A stretch of DNA of 64,000 bases from Bacillota bacterium (GCA_023402845.1 JAEYFP010000002.1:1-64000); one strand, 5' to 3'; shown: positions 8,688 through 17,983, counted from the stretch's first letter. The notes: generated from the letters alone by a model not told the origin. A program made the numbers and translations.

Positions 8688-8716
8688 TTGCAAAGTTGCT
8701 TCGATGCTTGTATACT
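8688..8716 (+). promoter_or_regulatory. Promoter of the SEC-C gene
   Basis: TTGCAA (8688-8693), exactly 17 bases, TATACT (8711-8716). Its position excludes an upstream ATG at 8677 as the start of the SEC-C gene. Confidence 0.6.
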
Positions 8717-8802
8717 ATAGGATATTGGAAGAAAGACGGGCGGCAAAGCTGCCCAAGAGCATAAAAAAGAAAAACAGTAAACGGCAAGAGGAGAGTTGTG
8801 AG

Positions 8803-9309
8803 ATGGCACTATTGGAAAAATGGCGGGAAGTGGCATATTCGCCGACAGCTAATAAGGGTGATTTGCAGAGATTGTGGGCAGATTATTTTGAAAAGGAAAA
8901 GGAAATTTACAAGAAGCTTTTAAAGAAGCCGGATGAGCCGGTGAAGGATACGGTAAAAGCACTTGCGAAAAAATATAAGGTAGATTTGATGACGATGACC
9001 GGCTTTTTGGATGGCATCAATGACAGCCTGATCGAACCGAATCCAATCGAAGAAATGGACTCCGACACAGAGGTCAGCCTTGCTTTTGACAAGGAGCGCT
9101 TGTATAAGAATATGGTTGGTGCGCAGGCAGACTGGCTGTATGGACTAGAGGAATGGAACAGTATTTACGATGAGGAGACATTAAAGCAGTTTTATAAGGA
9201 GCAGAAAAGCTCTACAACCATTGTAAAGGGTGAAAAAATCGGACGTAACGATCCATGTCCGTGCGGCAGCGGCAAGAAGTATAAGAAGTGTTGCGGCGCA
9301 AGAGTATAA
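8803..9309 (+). CDS. SEC-C motif protein
   Basis: A 168-aa soluble protein ending in a canonical SEC-C zinc-binding motif (GRNDPCPCGSGKKYKKCCG), as at the C-terminus of SecA. The preceding 140 residues are mostly helical and not a family I can name with certainty. Start 8803 is fixed by AGAGGAGAG at 8787-8795 and by the promoter at 8688-8716. The gene is monocistronic between that promoter and the terminator at 9318-9353. A function in protein export or ribosome association is only suggested by the motif. Confidence 0.75.
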   Translation: MALLEKWREVAYSPTANKGDLQRLWADYFEKEKEIYKKLLKKPDEPVKDTVKALAKKYKVDLMTMTGFLDGINDSLIEPNPIEEMDSDTEVSLAFDKERLYKNMVGAQADWLYGLEEWNSIYDEETLKQFYKEQKSSTTIVKGEKIGRNDPCPCGSGKKYKKCCGARV

Positions 9310-9317
9310 ACGGGAGG

Positions 9318-9353
9318 AAAACCCTTACATTGAATCGAATGTAAGGGGTTTTT
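9318..9353 (+). terminator. Intrinsic terminator after the SEC-C gene
   Basis: CCCTTACATT and AATGTAAGGG form a perfect stem with a 6-base loop, flanked by AAAA and followed by TTTTT. Confidence 0.85.
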
Positions 9354-9386
9354 CGCATAATTAGGAAGGAATGGGAGGCGATAACG

Positions 9387-9674
9387 ATGGGAGATTTTTT
9401 TGACGATAAGAGGATTTTGATTTTGGGAGGTATCTGTGCGGCAGCAGGGGTGGCAATCGGTTTGCTGTTGGCTCCGCTCACGCATGGGATTACGATTACT
9501 TTATGGAGCAACAATGCTTTAGGATCAGGGAAAAATTTTTCCCACTCCACGACCGGCGGGAGCAGCCGGCATAGATTGGTATTGAACAAAAATAACAGTG
9601 CAAGCGCGCATGCATCGGCAAATCCCGGCAAAAAGAAAAAAGAGCATCGCGATTGCTGTAGTAAGAAGCATTGA
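9387..9674 (+). CDS. Small membrane protein of unknown function
   Basis: A 95-aa protein with a single hydrophobic segment (LILGGICAAAGVAIGLLLAPL, about residues 11-31) after a short acidic N-terminus. A Ser/Asn/Lys-rich tail ends in two cysteines. The layout resembles small single-pass YtxH-like envelope proteins, but I do not claim membership. A strong GGGAGG site precedes the ATG. It lies 19 bases upstream of thrS and probably shares its transcript. Confidence 0.5.
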   Translation: MGDFFDDKRILILGGICAAAGVAIGLLLAPLTHGITITLWSNNALGSGKNFSHSTTGGSSRHRLVLNKNNSASAHASANPGKKKKEHRDCCSKKH

Positions 9675-9693
9675 AGGAAAGAGGAGAACAGTT

Positions 9694-11625
9694 ATGAAAA
9701 TTACATTAAAGGATGGTTCCGGCAAAGAGTATGCGCAAGCGATGAGTGTGCTGGAAATTGCGAAGGATATCAGCGAAGGACTTGCAAGAAATGCCTGCGC
9801 CGGTGAAATCGACGGGGAAAGAGTTGATTTGCGTGCGGTTGTAGACAGGGATTGCGAGTTGAATATTTTGACGTTTGGCGATAAAGGCGGCATGGATGCG
9901 TTTCGCCATACGACCTCTCATATTATGGCACAGGCTGTCAAGCGTCTTTATCCCAAGGTAAAGCTCGCGATTGGTCCGTCGATTGATGATGGTTTTTACT
10001 ATGATATCGACAGCGAGGAGCCGATTACTTTCGACGATTTCGAAAAAATAGAGACGGAAATGAAAAAGATCGTAAAAGAGAATTTGTCAATCGAGCGTTT
10101 TACTCTTCCGCGAGAGGAAGCAATCGAATTTATGAAGGAAAAAGAAGAGCCGTACAAGGTTGAATTAATTCAGGATCTACCGGAGGATTCGGTTATCAGC
10201 TTTTACAAGCAGGGTGACTTTACGGATTTATGTGCCGGCCCGCACTTAATGACAACAAAGCCTGTTAAGGCACTTAAACTGCTTAAGGTAGCGGGTGCTT
10301 ATTGGCGCGGCAATGAGAAAAACAAGATGCTGACTAGAATCTATGGTACCTCTTATCCGAAGGCCGCTGATCTGGAGGAATATATCACGCGAATGGAAGA
10401 AGCCAAGAAGCGTGATCACAGAAAAATCGGCAAGGAATTGGGTCTCTTTATGATGGCCGATGAAGGACCGGGATTTCCGTTTTTTTTGCCGAAGGGAATG
10501 ATATTAAAAAATGCACTGCTTGATTATTGGAGAGAGATTCATACGAGAGAGGGATATGTGGAGATCTCTACGCCGATCATGCTGAACAAACAGCTCTGGC
10601 TGACTTCGGGGCATTGGGATCACTACAAGGATAACATGTATACGACGGTGATTGATGAAGAAGATTTCTGTGTTAAGCCGATGAATTGTCCGGGAGGTCT
10701 GCTTGTTTATAAATCAACTCCGCATTCTTACCGCGATTTGCCGATTCGCATGGGCGAAATCGGTCTGGTACACAGGCATGAGAAATCCGGTGCGCTGCAT
10801 GGTTTAATGCGTGTGCGCTGCTTTCATCAGGATGATGCACATATTTTTATGATGCCCGATCAGATGACAGAGGAAATCAAGGGAGTCGTAAGACTGATTG
10901 ACGAGGTTTACAGCCTGTTCGGATTTAAGTATCATGTGGAGCTTTCCACTCGTCCCGAAGATTCCATGGGCAGCGATGAGGATTGGGAGGCAGCTACAAA
11001 CGGTTTGAAAAATGCGTTGGAGGAAATGAATCTGCCTTATGTGATCAATGAAGGAGACGGCGCGTTTTATGGTCCGAAGATTGACTTTCATTTGGAGGAT
11101 TCAATCGGACGCACATGGCAGTGCGGAACGATACAGCTTGACTTTCAGATGCCGCAGCGTTTTGATGCCGAATATGTCGGCGCGGATGGTGAGAAGCACC
11201 GCCCAATCATGATTCATCGTGTTGCATTTGGCTCCGTGGAGCGTTTTATCGGTATTTTGACAGAGCATTTTGCGGGTAAATTTCCTACGTGGCTTGCGCC
11301 TGTCCAGGTAAAGGTGCTCCCGATTTCCGATAAATATTTTGACTATTCCGAATCGGTGCTCAAAAAATTAAAGGAAAGCGGAATTCGTGCGGAAATTGAT
11401 ACAAGAACCGAAAAAATCGGATATAAAATTCGTGAAGCAAGACTGGAGCGTGTTCCTTACATGCTGATTCTTGGCCAAAAGGAAGAAGAAGCCGGTGTAA
11501 TCGCAGTCAGAAGCCGCTTTTTAGGCGATGAAGGCCAAAAGGATTTGGACACGTTCATCAAATCAGTCAAAGAAGAAGCTGCTTTAAGGAGCATTCGCGA
11601 AGAACTTAAAGAAACCGAAGCTTGA
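9694..11625 (+). CDS. thrS: Threonyl-tRNA synthetase
   Basis: Charges tRNA-Thr with threonine in the cytosol. Order: TGS domain (1-63), editing domain with the HxxxH motif (H72 and H76 in RHTTSHIMAQ), class II catalytic core with motif 2 and the zinc Cys/His residues (for example in KPMNCPGG), and a C-terminal anticodon-binding domain. The length (643 aa) is typical. The start at 9694 follows AGAGGAGA; an open frame extends upstream to 9598 but runs through the preceding gene. I see no T-box leader, which many Firmicute thrS genes carry. The gene ends with a clear terminator. Confidence 0.97.
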   Translation: MKITLKDGSGKEYAQAMSVLEIAKDISEGLARNACAGEIDGERVDLRAVVDRDCELNILTFGDKGGMDAFRHTTSHIMAQAVKRLYPKVKLAIGPSIDDGFYYDIDSEEPITFDDFEKIETEMKKIVKENLSIERFTLPREEAIEFMKEKEEPYKVELIQDLPEDSVISFYKQGDFTDLCAGPHLMTTKPVKALKLLKVAGAYWRGNEKNKMLTRIYGTSYPKAADLEEYITRMEEAKKRDHRKIGKELGLFMMADEGPGFPFFLPKGMILKNALLDYWREIHTREGYVEISTPIMLNKQLWLTSGHWDHYKDNMYTTVIDEEDFCVKPMNCPGGLLVYKSTPHSYRDLPIRMGEIGLVHRHEKSGALHGLMRVRCFHQDDAHIFMMPDQMTEEIKGVVRLIDEVYSLFGFKYHVELSTRPEDSMGSDEDWEAATNGLKNALEEMNLPYVINEGDGAFYGPKIDFHLEDSIGRTWQCGTIQLDFQMPQRFDAEYVGADGEKHRPIMIHRVAFGSVERFIGILTEHFAGKFPTWLAPVQVKVLPISDKYFDYSESVLKKLKESGIRAEIDTRTEKIGYKIREARLERVPYMLILGQKEEEAGVIAVRSRFLGDEGQKDLDTFIKSVKEEAALRSIREELKETEA

Positions 11626-11663
11626 TCCTTCAATTGCATAAAATTATATAATCAACAAATACT

Positions 11664-11696
11664 AAAGCCATATGAGAAAACTCATATGGCTTTTTT
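11664..11696 (+). terminator. Intrinsic terminator of thrS
   Basis: AAAGCCATATGAG and CTCATATGGCTTT form a 13-bp perfect stem with an AAAA loop, followed by TTTTTT. Confidence 0.92.
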
Positions 11697-11739
11697 GATG
11701 GAGAAGTGTTATTTAAAATATGTATAGGAGGAATATGCG

Positions 11740-12054
11740 ATGGCAAAATTAGATTGTAGTGTGGATAGCTGTATACACAACAGCGATGAGTTATGCTGCA
11801 GAGGTGAGATTGATGTAAAAGGTTCCCGTGCTTGTTCTATGTGTGATACATGCTGCGGCAGTTACCAGAAGAGAAGCGGAGATAACGCATCCAATGCAAC
11901 GGTATACCCGAACGAGATAATAGGCATCAATTGCGAAGCGTCTAATTGTATTTACAACAATGACTTTAAATGTACCGCCAAAAGTGTCGGAATTGCAGGT
12001 TATGGAGCGAGGGACAAAGAAGAGACGGAATGCTCCACATTCAGGGAGCGCTAA
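11740..12054 (+). CDS. DUF1540 protein with two Cys-rich repeats
   Basis: A 104-aa protein built of two DUF1540-like units, each with four or more cysteines. Unit 1 is about residues 4-40 (LDCSVDSCIHNSDELCC...CDTCC); unit 2 is about 64-100 (INCEASNCIYNNDFKC...ECSTF). Such proteins are common in Clostridia and are likely metal-binding, but the function is unknown. The gene is isolated between the thrS terminator and a stem-loop, with an AGGAGG site. Confidence 0.75.
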   Translation: MAKLDCSVDSCIHNSDELCCRGEIDVKGSRACSMCDTCCGSYQKRSGDNASNATVYPNEIIGINCEASNCIYNNDFKCTAKSVGIAGYGARDKEETECSTFRER

Positions 12055-12070
12055 AGAAAACACCGATATT

Positions 12071-12103
12071 CATGCCACTCAGGCAGAGCTCCTGAGTGGC
12101 ATG
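12071..12103. terminator. Strong stem-loop after the DUF1540 gene
   Basis: CATGCCACTCAGG and CCTGAGTGGCATG form a perfect 13-bp stem with a 7-base loop. It has no T run on the + strand (ATATAAAAAT follows), so it may act as an mRNA-end stabiliser rather than a textbook terminator. Confidence 0.6.
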
Positions 12104-12234
12104 ATATAAAAATATAACGAAAATGAAAACAATGAATTGTTAAATATGCACAAATAATATTAAAATTATAAAATATAATTGACAGATAAGACAAATAAGA
12201 ATAGAATCATCATTATAAGAAGATTACTTCTTAA

Positions 12235-12335
12235 GTAAACCGGTTTACAACAAAATGAAACGATGGTAATCAATAAATGAAATTCATTTATTTTTTTTAC
12301 CCCCTTAGTGTAACGGTTTACTAAAACGATATACT
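12235..12335 (+). promoter_or_regulatory. LacI-family operators and promoter region of the sugar-acid operon
   Basis: A perfect 14-bp palindrome GTAAACCGGTTTAC (12235-12248) has the central CG symmetry typical of LacI-family operators. A second, imperfect site with the same right half (CGGTTTAC, 12314-12321) lies about 70 bases downstream. TATACT at 12330-12335 is a possible -10. Between them AATAAATG/CATTTATT plus eight T (12272-12298) makes a weak AT-only hairpin. The rest of 12104-12360 is AT-rich with no gene. The LacI-type gene immediately downstream is the obvious candidate binder. Confidence 0.65.
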
Positions 12336-12360
12336 ACTAGTTTACAAGAGGGTGAAAATA

Positions 12361-13398
12361 ATGATAAACAATGTAACTATTTCAGATGTATCAAGGAAAG
12401 CAGGTGTGTCAAAATCAACAGTTTCCAATTATTTGAATGGTAGGTATGAAAAAATGTCTGCAGAAACAAAACAGTTGATTGACCGGACGGTTAAAGAACT
12501 TGGGTATGTTCCGAATTTAAGTGCCAGACGATTGCCAAACAAGGAGAAAAGCCAAACAATATGTTTGATTATTCCTAGAAATTTAACCCATTTGTTTGAC
12601 TCCATGTATTATCCGGTTGTTTTTCATTCAATTGAAAAACTTGCAGCAAAAATGAATTATAATATATTAATTTATTCAAGAAACAGAGAAGATGAGAACC
12701 AGGTTTTGTATTTAAAAGGACTGGCATCCTCTATGGTTGATGGATTTATAGTTTTTGATTTGGAGGATCAGGATAAGTTTTTTAAAGAATTTGAAATTGC
12801 AAATATCCCGTATATCTGTGTAGGAAAAATAGATGATTATGAAGATTATCACTATATCGCTTCTGATCACGGGAGAGCAATGGAAAACGCATTAGAGTAC
12901 TTAATCCAATTAGGACATAGGAGAATAGGAATTTTCAAGCAGTATGATAGCAGCGTGGTTGAGAACACAAGAAAGAAAGCAATATTACATGTGATCGAAA
13001 AGCATAATCTTAAAAAAGATGATATTAGAAGTATAGAAATCGAAGTGAAATCAACCGATCAGGAAATATATGATATCTGGAGAAATACATTCAATGACGA
13101 AAATTGTCCGACTGCTTTTATTTTATCTTCAGTTATCCAACAGCATTTTTTATTAGCCGCCAATGACTTGAAAATTAAAATTCCGGAAGATATCTCCTAT
13201 ATAAATATTGAATACTATCCTAAAAATAATTTTGGAAATGAAATGCAGACACGAGTAGAATCCAGAGCTGGCTTTATTGCAGAACAGGCTTTTAAAAAAT
13301 TGCTGAGAGATATCTATGGCACATCAACAGAATTTGAATCAGAGATAGTTCCGTTGGAATTAACAATTGGTGCAACAACATCAAAGCCTAAACAGTAA
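12361..13398 (+). CDS. LacI-family transcriptional regulator
   Basis: The N-terminal helix-turn-helix (TISDVSRKAGVSKSTVSNYLNG, residues about 7-28) and hinge helix region (YVPNLSARRL) precede a periplasmic-binding-like effector domain (about 60-345). Start ATG 12361 is preferred because GAGGGTG (12346-12352) overlaps the alternative GTG at 12352. It is the first gene of the operon and the operators lie within 130 bases upstream, so it is probably autoregulatory and controls the transporter and enzymes that follow. The effector would be the transported sugar acid or a breakdown product. Confidence 0.9.
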   Translation: MINNVTISDVSRKAGVSKSTVSNYLNGRYEKMSAETKQLIDRTVKELGYVPNLSARRLPNKEKSQTICLIIPRNLTHLFDSMYYPVVFHSIEKLAAKMNYNILIYSRNREDENQVLYLKGLASSMVDGFIVFDLEDQDKFFKEFEIANIPYICVGKIDDYEDYHYIASDHGRAMENALEYLIQLGHRRIGIFKQYDSSVVENTRKKAILHVIEKHNLKKDDIRSIEIEVKSTDQEIYDIWRNTFNDENCPTAFILSSVIQQHFLLAANDLKIKIPEDISYINIEYYPKNNFGNEMQTRVESRAGFIAEQAFKKLLRDIYGTSTEFESEIVPLELTIGATTSKPKQ

Positions 13399-13412
13399 AA
13401 GGAGGAAATGAA

Positions 13413-14762
13413 ATGAAGAAGAAAATTTTGTCGGCATTATTGGTGATTTCTGTAGTGGCCGGAACGCTCGCCGGTTGCGGAAGTACAGGAAGCACAGAGG
13501 CAGCAGCTGGAGAAGTAACAGACGCTGCTAAAGCGCCGGCTGCGGAAGCGGCAGATGATAGTGAAGGAGAGAAAAAACTTGTATTTTGGGATAAGGCTGA
13601 ATATGTTGACGAGTATGCGGCATTGATGAAAGCTGTAGTAGATCAATTTGCAGAGGAGAACAATGTTGAAATCGATTATGTCAACGTCGCATCAAGCGAT
13701 ATGAAGCAAAAATTAATGGCAGCAGTTGAAGCCGGGAATGCGCCTGATTTGATTGTTGGTGATGATACATTAGTCGGGCAGTTTGCATCCTTAAACCAGT
13801 TGGCGGATGTCAGTGATATTATGACTGAGTTTGATTTTACCGATGCGGCTAAGGCTGTCGGTAAGATCGGTGACTCTTCTTACATTGTACCCCAGGCATT
13901 TACAGCGCCGGGTATGTATGTGAGAGAGGATAAATGGGAAGAAAAAGGTCTCAAGATGCCTGCGACGTGGGAAGAGCTTAAAGAGCAGGCAGCCCAGGTG
14001 AATGATCCCGCAAATGGATTTTATGCACTCGGTTTTGCAATGGGCGCATCAGGAGGCGGTGATGCCGAAGGCTTTGTCAGAACGATAATCCTGGATTGGG
14101 GCGGAAAAACTGTTGATGAAGAAGGCAATGTCGTTGTAAATTCTCCGGAAACCGTAGCCGCATTTGAGTTTATTAAATCTCTGTACGATGACGGACTGAT
14201 TTCTCAAGACGCGGTAACCGGCGATGACAGTTGGAACAATCAGGCATATCTTGCGGGAACAGCGGGTGTGATATGCAACTCCGGTTCCGTAGCGTCAGCA
14301 ATGAAAACAGATGCCCCGGACTTGTTTGAAAATACAAAAATTATTCCTTATCCGGCAGGACCGACTGGAGTAAGTTATGCGCTTGGCGGCAGCAATACAT
14401 TTGGCATACTCGCATCCGGAGCAAATACAGATGTTGCAAAAGACTTTGTAAGGTATTATTTTTCTAATTTGGATTCCTATGAAGAAATGATAGAGGTTAT
14501 GGGATCAATGTGGCAGCCGGTAATCAATGGTATGGAGGATAATGAGTTTTGGGCAGATGAGAATAATAAGCCCTGGTTGGAGTCTTCTAAGATAACAGTA
14601 AAAACATACTATCCGGCTCCTTCAGATGACAGAGCTATGACGTGCTTTAGCAATCAGCTGGCTGTCAAAGCCGTTCAGGATATGCTGATTAACGGAACTT
14701 CTGCGAAAGATGCAGTCGCGGGATTAGAGACGGCATTTAAAGAGGTTTACGAAGCAGAATAG
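13413..14762 (+). CDS. Extracellular solute-binding lipoprotein (CUT1-type ABC importer)
   Basis: Captures the substrate outside the membrane for the two permeases downstream. The signal peptide MKKKILSALLVISVVAGTLAGC carries a lipobox (LAGC, Cys22 acylated), followed by a Ser/Ala/Glu linker and a family-1 binding-protein fold of about 400 residues. The gene begins 14 bases after the regulator with an AAAGGAGG site. Family-1 proteins mostly bind oligosaccharides or carbohydrate derivatives. The linked dehydratase and aldolase suggest a sugar acid, which is inference. Confidence 0.9.
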   Translation: MKKKILSALLVISVVAGTLAGCGSTGSTEAAAGEVTDAAKAPAAEAADDSEGEKKLVFWDKAEYVDEYAALMKAVVDQFAEENNVEIDYVNVASSDMKQKLMAAVEAGNAPDLIVGDDTLVGQFASLNQLADVSDIMTEFDFTDAAKAVGKIGDSSYIVPQAFTAPGMYVREDKWEEKGLKMPATWEELKEQAAQVNDPANGFYALGFAMGASGGGDAEGFVRTIILDWGGKTVDEEGNVVVNSPETVAAFEFIKSLYDDGLISQDAVTGDDSWNNQAYLAGTAGVICNSGSVASAMKTDAPDLFENTKIIPYPAGPTGVSYALGGSNTFGILASGANTDVAKDFVRYYFSNLDSYEEMIEVMGSMWQPVINGMEDNEFWADENNKPWLESSKITVKTYYPAPSDDRAMTCFSNQLAVKAVQDMLINGTSAKDAVAGLETAFKEVYEAE

Positions 14763-14770
14763 GAATAGCT

Positions 14771-14811
14771 GTTCAGGGGGCGGCATATGCGAGGTGACCG
14801 CTCCCCTGAAC
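14771..14811 (+). other. Intercistronic stem-loop between binding protein and permease genes
   Basis: GTTCAGGGG (14771-14779) pairs with CCCCTGAAC (14803-14811), with further GCGG/CCGC pairing inside. No T run follows. Such hairpins after binding-protein genes commonly protect the upstream mRNA or reduce expression of the permeases. Confidence 0.65.
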
Positions 14812-14836
14812 CGCAAGATCTGTTTGGAGGAGTCTA

Positions 14837-15736
14837 ATGGTTAAAGTAAAAGAAAAAAAATATGGTTCTCAAATAGTTAGAGATAGACGGCTTGGACTTC
14901 TTTTAATGATACCAATTGTAATTGTGATTTTTATCGTCATGGGTTTCCCGTTTTTAAGGGCTTTGTATTGGAGCTTTACAGATAAAGTAATTGGATCGGA
15001 TGCTCATTTTATCGGATTGAAAAATTATATAAAATTATTTTCTGATAAAATTTATTGGAAATCGCTAAAGAATACGGTTGTTTATACAGTTGGCTGTATT
15101 ACGGCAAAACTTCTCATTGGTTTGCTGTGGGCAGTTGTTTTAAACCAGAGTTTTAAAGGGAAGTCTTTTTTTAGAACCGCTCTTCTAATTCCCTGGGCAT
15201 TGCCGGGGATGGTCGCGGCAATGACATGGAGATGGATGTATGACAGTACCTATGGAATTATTAATAGTCTGCTGCTTAATCTTGGAGTGATAGACTTACC
15301 GATTGCGTGGCTTTCAAATACTAAAATAGTACTGTTTTCAGCTATGACAGTGAATATATGGCGTGGAATTCCGTTTTTTATGTTTAGTATTTTGGGTGAG
15401 CTGCAAACTTTAGATAAACAAGTATATGAAGCGGCAACAGTTGACGGCGCCGGAATATTTAAGCAGTTCAGATATATAACAATGCCTTCTATTTCTAATG
15501 TATTAAAAGTTACGACACTGCTGTCAACAATTTGGACGTTTAATGATTTTGAAAATGTATGGTTAGTAACTGGCGGGGGACCGTTATATGCATCAAGTGT
15601 TATATCCACCTACACGTATGATATGGCTTTTATTCAAAATTCCTTCGGAAGAGCATTATCTGTTGCTTCATCAGTGATTCCTGTTTTACTGGTCATGCTG
15701 ATAATATTTACCAAATTTACAAAAAATGAAGAATAG
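14837..15736 (+). CDS. ABC sugar permease, MalF/UgpA-like
   Basis: An inner-membrane channel subunit of a CUT1 importer. It has six predicted membrane segments, the first at about residues 24-44. The EAA loop, which contacts the ATPase, is EAATVDGAGIFKQFRYITMPSI at about residues 199-220. It pairs with the next permease. No ATPase gene lies in the operon, so a shared multi-sugar ATPase (MsmK type) encoded elsewhere is expected. AGGAG precedes the ATG. Confidence 0.9.
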   Translation: MVKVKEKKYGSQIVRDRRLGLLLMIPIVIVIFIVMGFPFLRALYWSFTDKVIGSDAHFIGLKNYIKLFSDKIYWKSLKNTVVYTVGCITAKLLIGLLWAVVLNQSFKGKSFFRTALLIPWALPGMVAAMTWRWMYDSTYGIINSLLLNLGVIDLPIAWLSNTKIVLFSAMTVNIWRGIPFFMFSILGELQTLDKQVYEAATVDGAGIFKQFRYITMPSISNVLKVTTLLSTIWTFNDFENVWLVTGGGPLYASSVISTYTYDMAFIQNSFGRALSVASSVIPVLLVMLIIFTKFTKNEE

Positions 15737-15747
15737 GAGGTGAGCTT

Positions 15748-16587
15748 TTGCATTCAAAAAAAACCAGTAAACTAATTAAATTAATAGTTACATACATCAT
15801 TTTAGTACTGGGCATATTATGGACCGCATTTCCTCTGTATTGGATGATCAAATCTTCTTTTACGGTGAATGAGGAAATGTATGTGGCGAGACCTTCATTA
15901 TTTGGTTTTACGTTTACTACCGAGCACTATTTTGATTTGATAAAAAATGCCGGATTTCTTATTAATATAAAGAACAGTCTTGTAATTGCATTGATTACCA
16001 CAATACTTGGTTTATGTATTAGTATTTTAGGTTCCTATGCGATGACAAGATTAAAATATCCAGGCAGAAGATTTTTTAGCAGCGCTGTGATTGTTTCGTA
16101 CTTGCTGCCAACGGCTGTGCTCTTCATCCCAATGTACATATTTGTAAGTAAACTTGGCTTGGGAGGAAGCAAGTGGGCAATGCTTGTCATCTACCCAACG
16201 TTTGTAGTTCCATATTGCTGCTATATGCTAAGAAGCTATTTCAGTTCTATTCCTTATGCACTTGAGGAAGCAGCATTAATTGATGGATGCACAAGACTTC
16301 AAACACTAAGGTATATTATCACGCCTATTGCATTACCTGGAATAGCAGTTGTGGCAACTTTTGCATTTACAATGTCATGGAATGAATATTTATACGCAAT
16401 GATCATGACTACCAGCACTGCGGAGATGACCGCAACGGTGGCGATTTCCAGCTGGAAATATGGAGACATTATCAATTGGGGAAGAATTATGACAGGCTGC
16501 GTTGTTGCGTCGCTGCCTGTAACAGTAATCTATGTTGTTGCACAGAGTATGCTTGTATCAGGCAAAGCAGATGGCAGTGTAAAATAA
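15748..16587 (+). CDS. ABC sugar permease, MalG/UgpE-like
   Basis: The second inner-membrane subunit, with six predicted segments. Its EAA loop begins EEAALIDGCTRLQTLRYI (about residues 173-190). It starts with TTG at 15748, selected because AGGAGG at 15735-15740 is 7 bases upstream and no ATG fits. It follows the first permease by 11 bases. With the lipoprotein at 13413-14762 it forms the uptake system for the operon's unidentified substrate. Confidence 0.9.
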   Translation: MHSKKTSKLIKLIVTYIILVLGILWTAFPLYWMIKSSFTVNEEMYVARPSLFGFTFTTEHYFDLIKNAGFLINIKNSLVIALITTILGLCISILGSYAMTRLKYPGRRFFSSAVIVSYLLPTAVLFIPMYIFVSKLGLGGSKWAMLVIYPTFVVPYCCYMLRSYFSSIPYALEEAALIDGCTRLQTLRYIITPIALPGIAVVATFAFTMSWNEYLYAMIMTTSTAEMTATVAISSWKYGDIINWGRIMTGCVVASLPVTVIYVVAQSMLVSGKADGSVK

Positions 16588-16609
16588 ATTAAAAACGAGG
16601 AGATATATT

Positions 16610-17983
16610 ATGAATAATCATGATGAACAAATCTTAGATAACGTAAATACAAATTCAAGACCATCCGATCTGAAAATTACAGACTTGAGAGTAGTGGATA
16701 TTGTTGGTGCGCCAATGCATTGTACAATAGTTAAAATTTATACAAATCAGGGCTTGATCGGGTATGGTGAAGTAAGAGATGGGGGTTCCCGTAACTTTGT
16801 ATTGGCATTGAAGAGCAGAATCCTTGGAGAGAATCCGTGTAACATTGACAAGATTTTTAGAAGGATCAAACAATTTGGCGGCCACGCAAGACAAGGGGGC
16901 GGTGTCTGTGCTGTTGAAATGGCATTATGGGATCTGGCAGGAAAAGCCTATGGGATTCCGGTCTATCAGATGCTCGGTGGGAAATTCAGAGATTCAGTTC
17001 GTGTTTATGCGGATACTGATGTTGAGGGAAAGCATACAGGAAATGAAATGGGGGCTGCTCTTAAGGCCAGAATGGAGAAAGGCTTTACATTTTTAAAGAT
17101 GGATTTAGGCATTGATCTGTTATATGACGAACCGGGTGCCTTAAGTGCACCGCTTGGATTCGTGAAGGAATTAAAGGACTCCTCAGAACATTATAATGCA
17201 ATCCCGAGAAACCTAAGTGCTGTTGAACGGGAAAAAAGAAACCGGTGGTATGACAATCAGAATATACCTCATTCCTTTACCGGCGTTCAAGTGACAGAGC
17301 ATGGATATGATATTTTAGAGCAGTATGTGAAGGATGTAAGAGCTGTGATCGGATATGAAATTCCCCTGGCAATTGATCATTTTGGTCACATTGGCGTAGA
17401 GTCCTGTATCAGACTTGCAAGGAGAATTGAGAAGTATAATATAGCCTGGATGGAAGATATGATTCCGTGGCAGCTTACGAAACAATATGTACGCTTGGCA
17501 AATTCGACGGTAATTCCTATTTGTACCGGTGAAGATATTTACTTGAAAGAGAATTTCAAGCCTCTTTTGGAAGCAGGCGGAGTTTCTGTAATACATCCGG
17601 ATCTTTTGACGATCGGAGGTGTTCTGGAGCTGAAAAAAGTGGGAGATATGGCGCAGGAATACGGAGTTTCAATGGCGATTCATATGGCGGAAACACCGAT
17701 TTCCGCAATGGCGGCAGCTCACGCAGCAACTGCAACTGAAAACTTTCTGGCTCTGGAATTCCATTCTGTGGATGTTCCTTGGTGGAATGATATGGTTAAA
17801 AAGGGAGTAAAGGCACCGATTGTCGATCATGGATTTATTCATGTACCGGATTTGCCTGGATTTGGTATTGAGGAATTGGACGAGGACGTAATCAGAGAGC
17901 ATCTGCATTCTGACTATTCGGGAATGTGGCTGCCGACAGATGAATGGAATAACGATTATTCTCATGATCGTTGCTGGAGCTGA
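16610..17983 (+). CDS. Enolase-superfamily sugar-acid dehydratase (mandelate racemase/muconate lactonizing enzyme family)
   Basis: Probable Mg-dependent dehydration of an aldonate or aldarate to a 2-keto-3-deoxy acid. The capping domain is about residues 20-140 and the barrel about 150-430. Metal ligands are D256 (IDHFGH), E282 (MEDMIPW) and E308 (TGEDIY). K163 (FLKMD) and H358 (IHMAE) are in the usual acid/base positions, and H257/H260 resemble the His seen in acid-sugar dehydratases. The length (457 aa) and the CCVEMALWDLAGK-type motif fit the family. The exact subgroup (mannonate, galactonate, tartrate or another) cannot be decided from sequence alone. AGGAG precedes the ATG. Confidence 0.8.
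   Translation: MNNHDEQILDNVNTNSRPSDLKITDLRVVDIVGAPMHCTIVKIYTNQGLIGYGEVRDGGSRNFVLALKSRILGENPCNIDKIFRRIKQFGGHARQGGGVCAVEMALWDLAGKAYGIPVYQMLGGKFRDSVRVYADTDVEGKHTGNEMGAALKARMEKGFTFLKMDLGIDLLYDEPGALSAPLGFVKELKDSSEHYNAIPRNLSAVEREKRNRWYDNQNIPHSFTGVQVTEHGYDILEQYVKDVRAVIGYEIPLAIDHFGHIGVESCIRLARRIEKYNIAWMEDMIPWQLTKQYVRLANSTVIPICTGEDIYLKENFKPLLEAGGVSVIHPDLLTIGGVLELKKVGDMAQEYGVSMAIHMAETPISAMAAAHAATATENFLALEFHSVDVPWWNDMVKKGVKAPIVDHGFIHVPDLPGFGIEELDEDVIREHLHSDYSGMWLPTDEWNNDYSHDRCWS

Noticed and set aside
9310..9693. T-box riboswitch for thrS
   Set aside because: No GGTGG/T-box core or specifier stem is visible; the gap is occupied by a terminator, a small gene and a short spacer.
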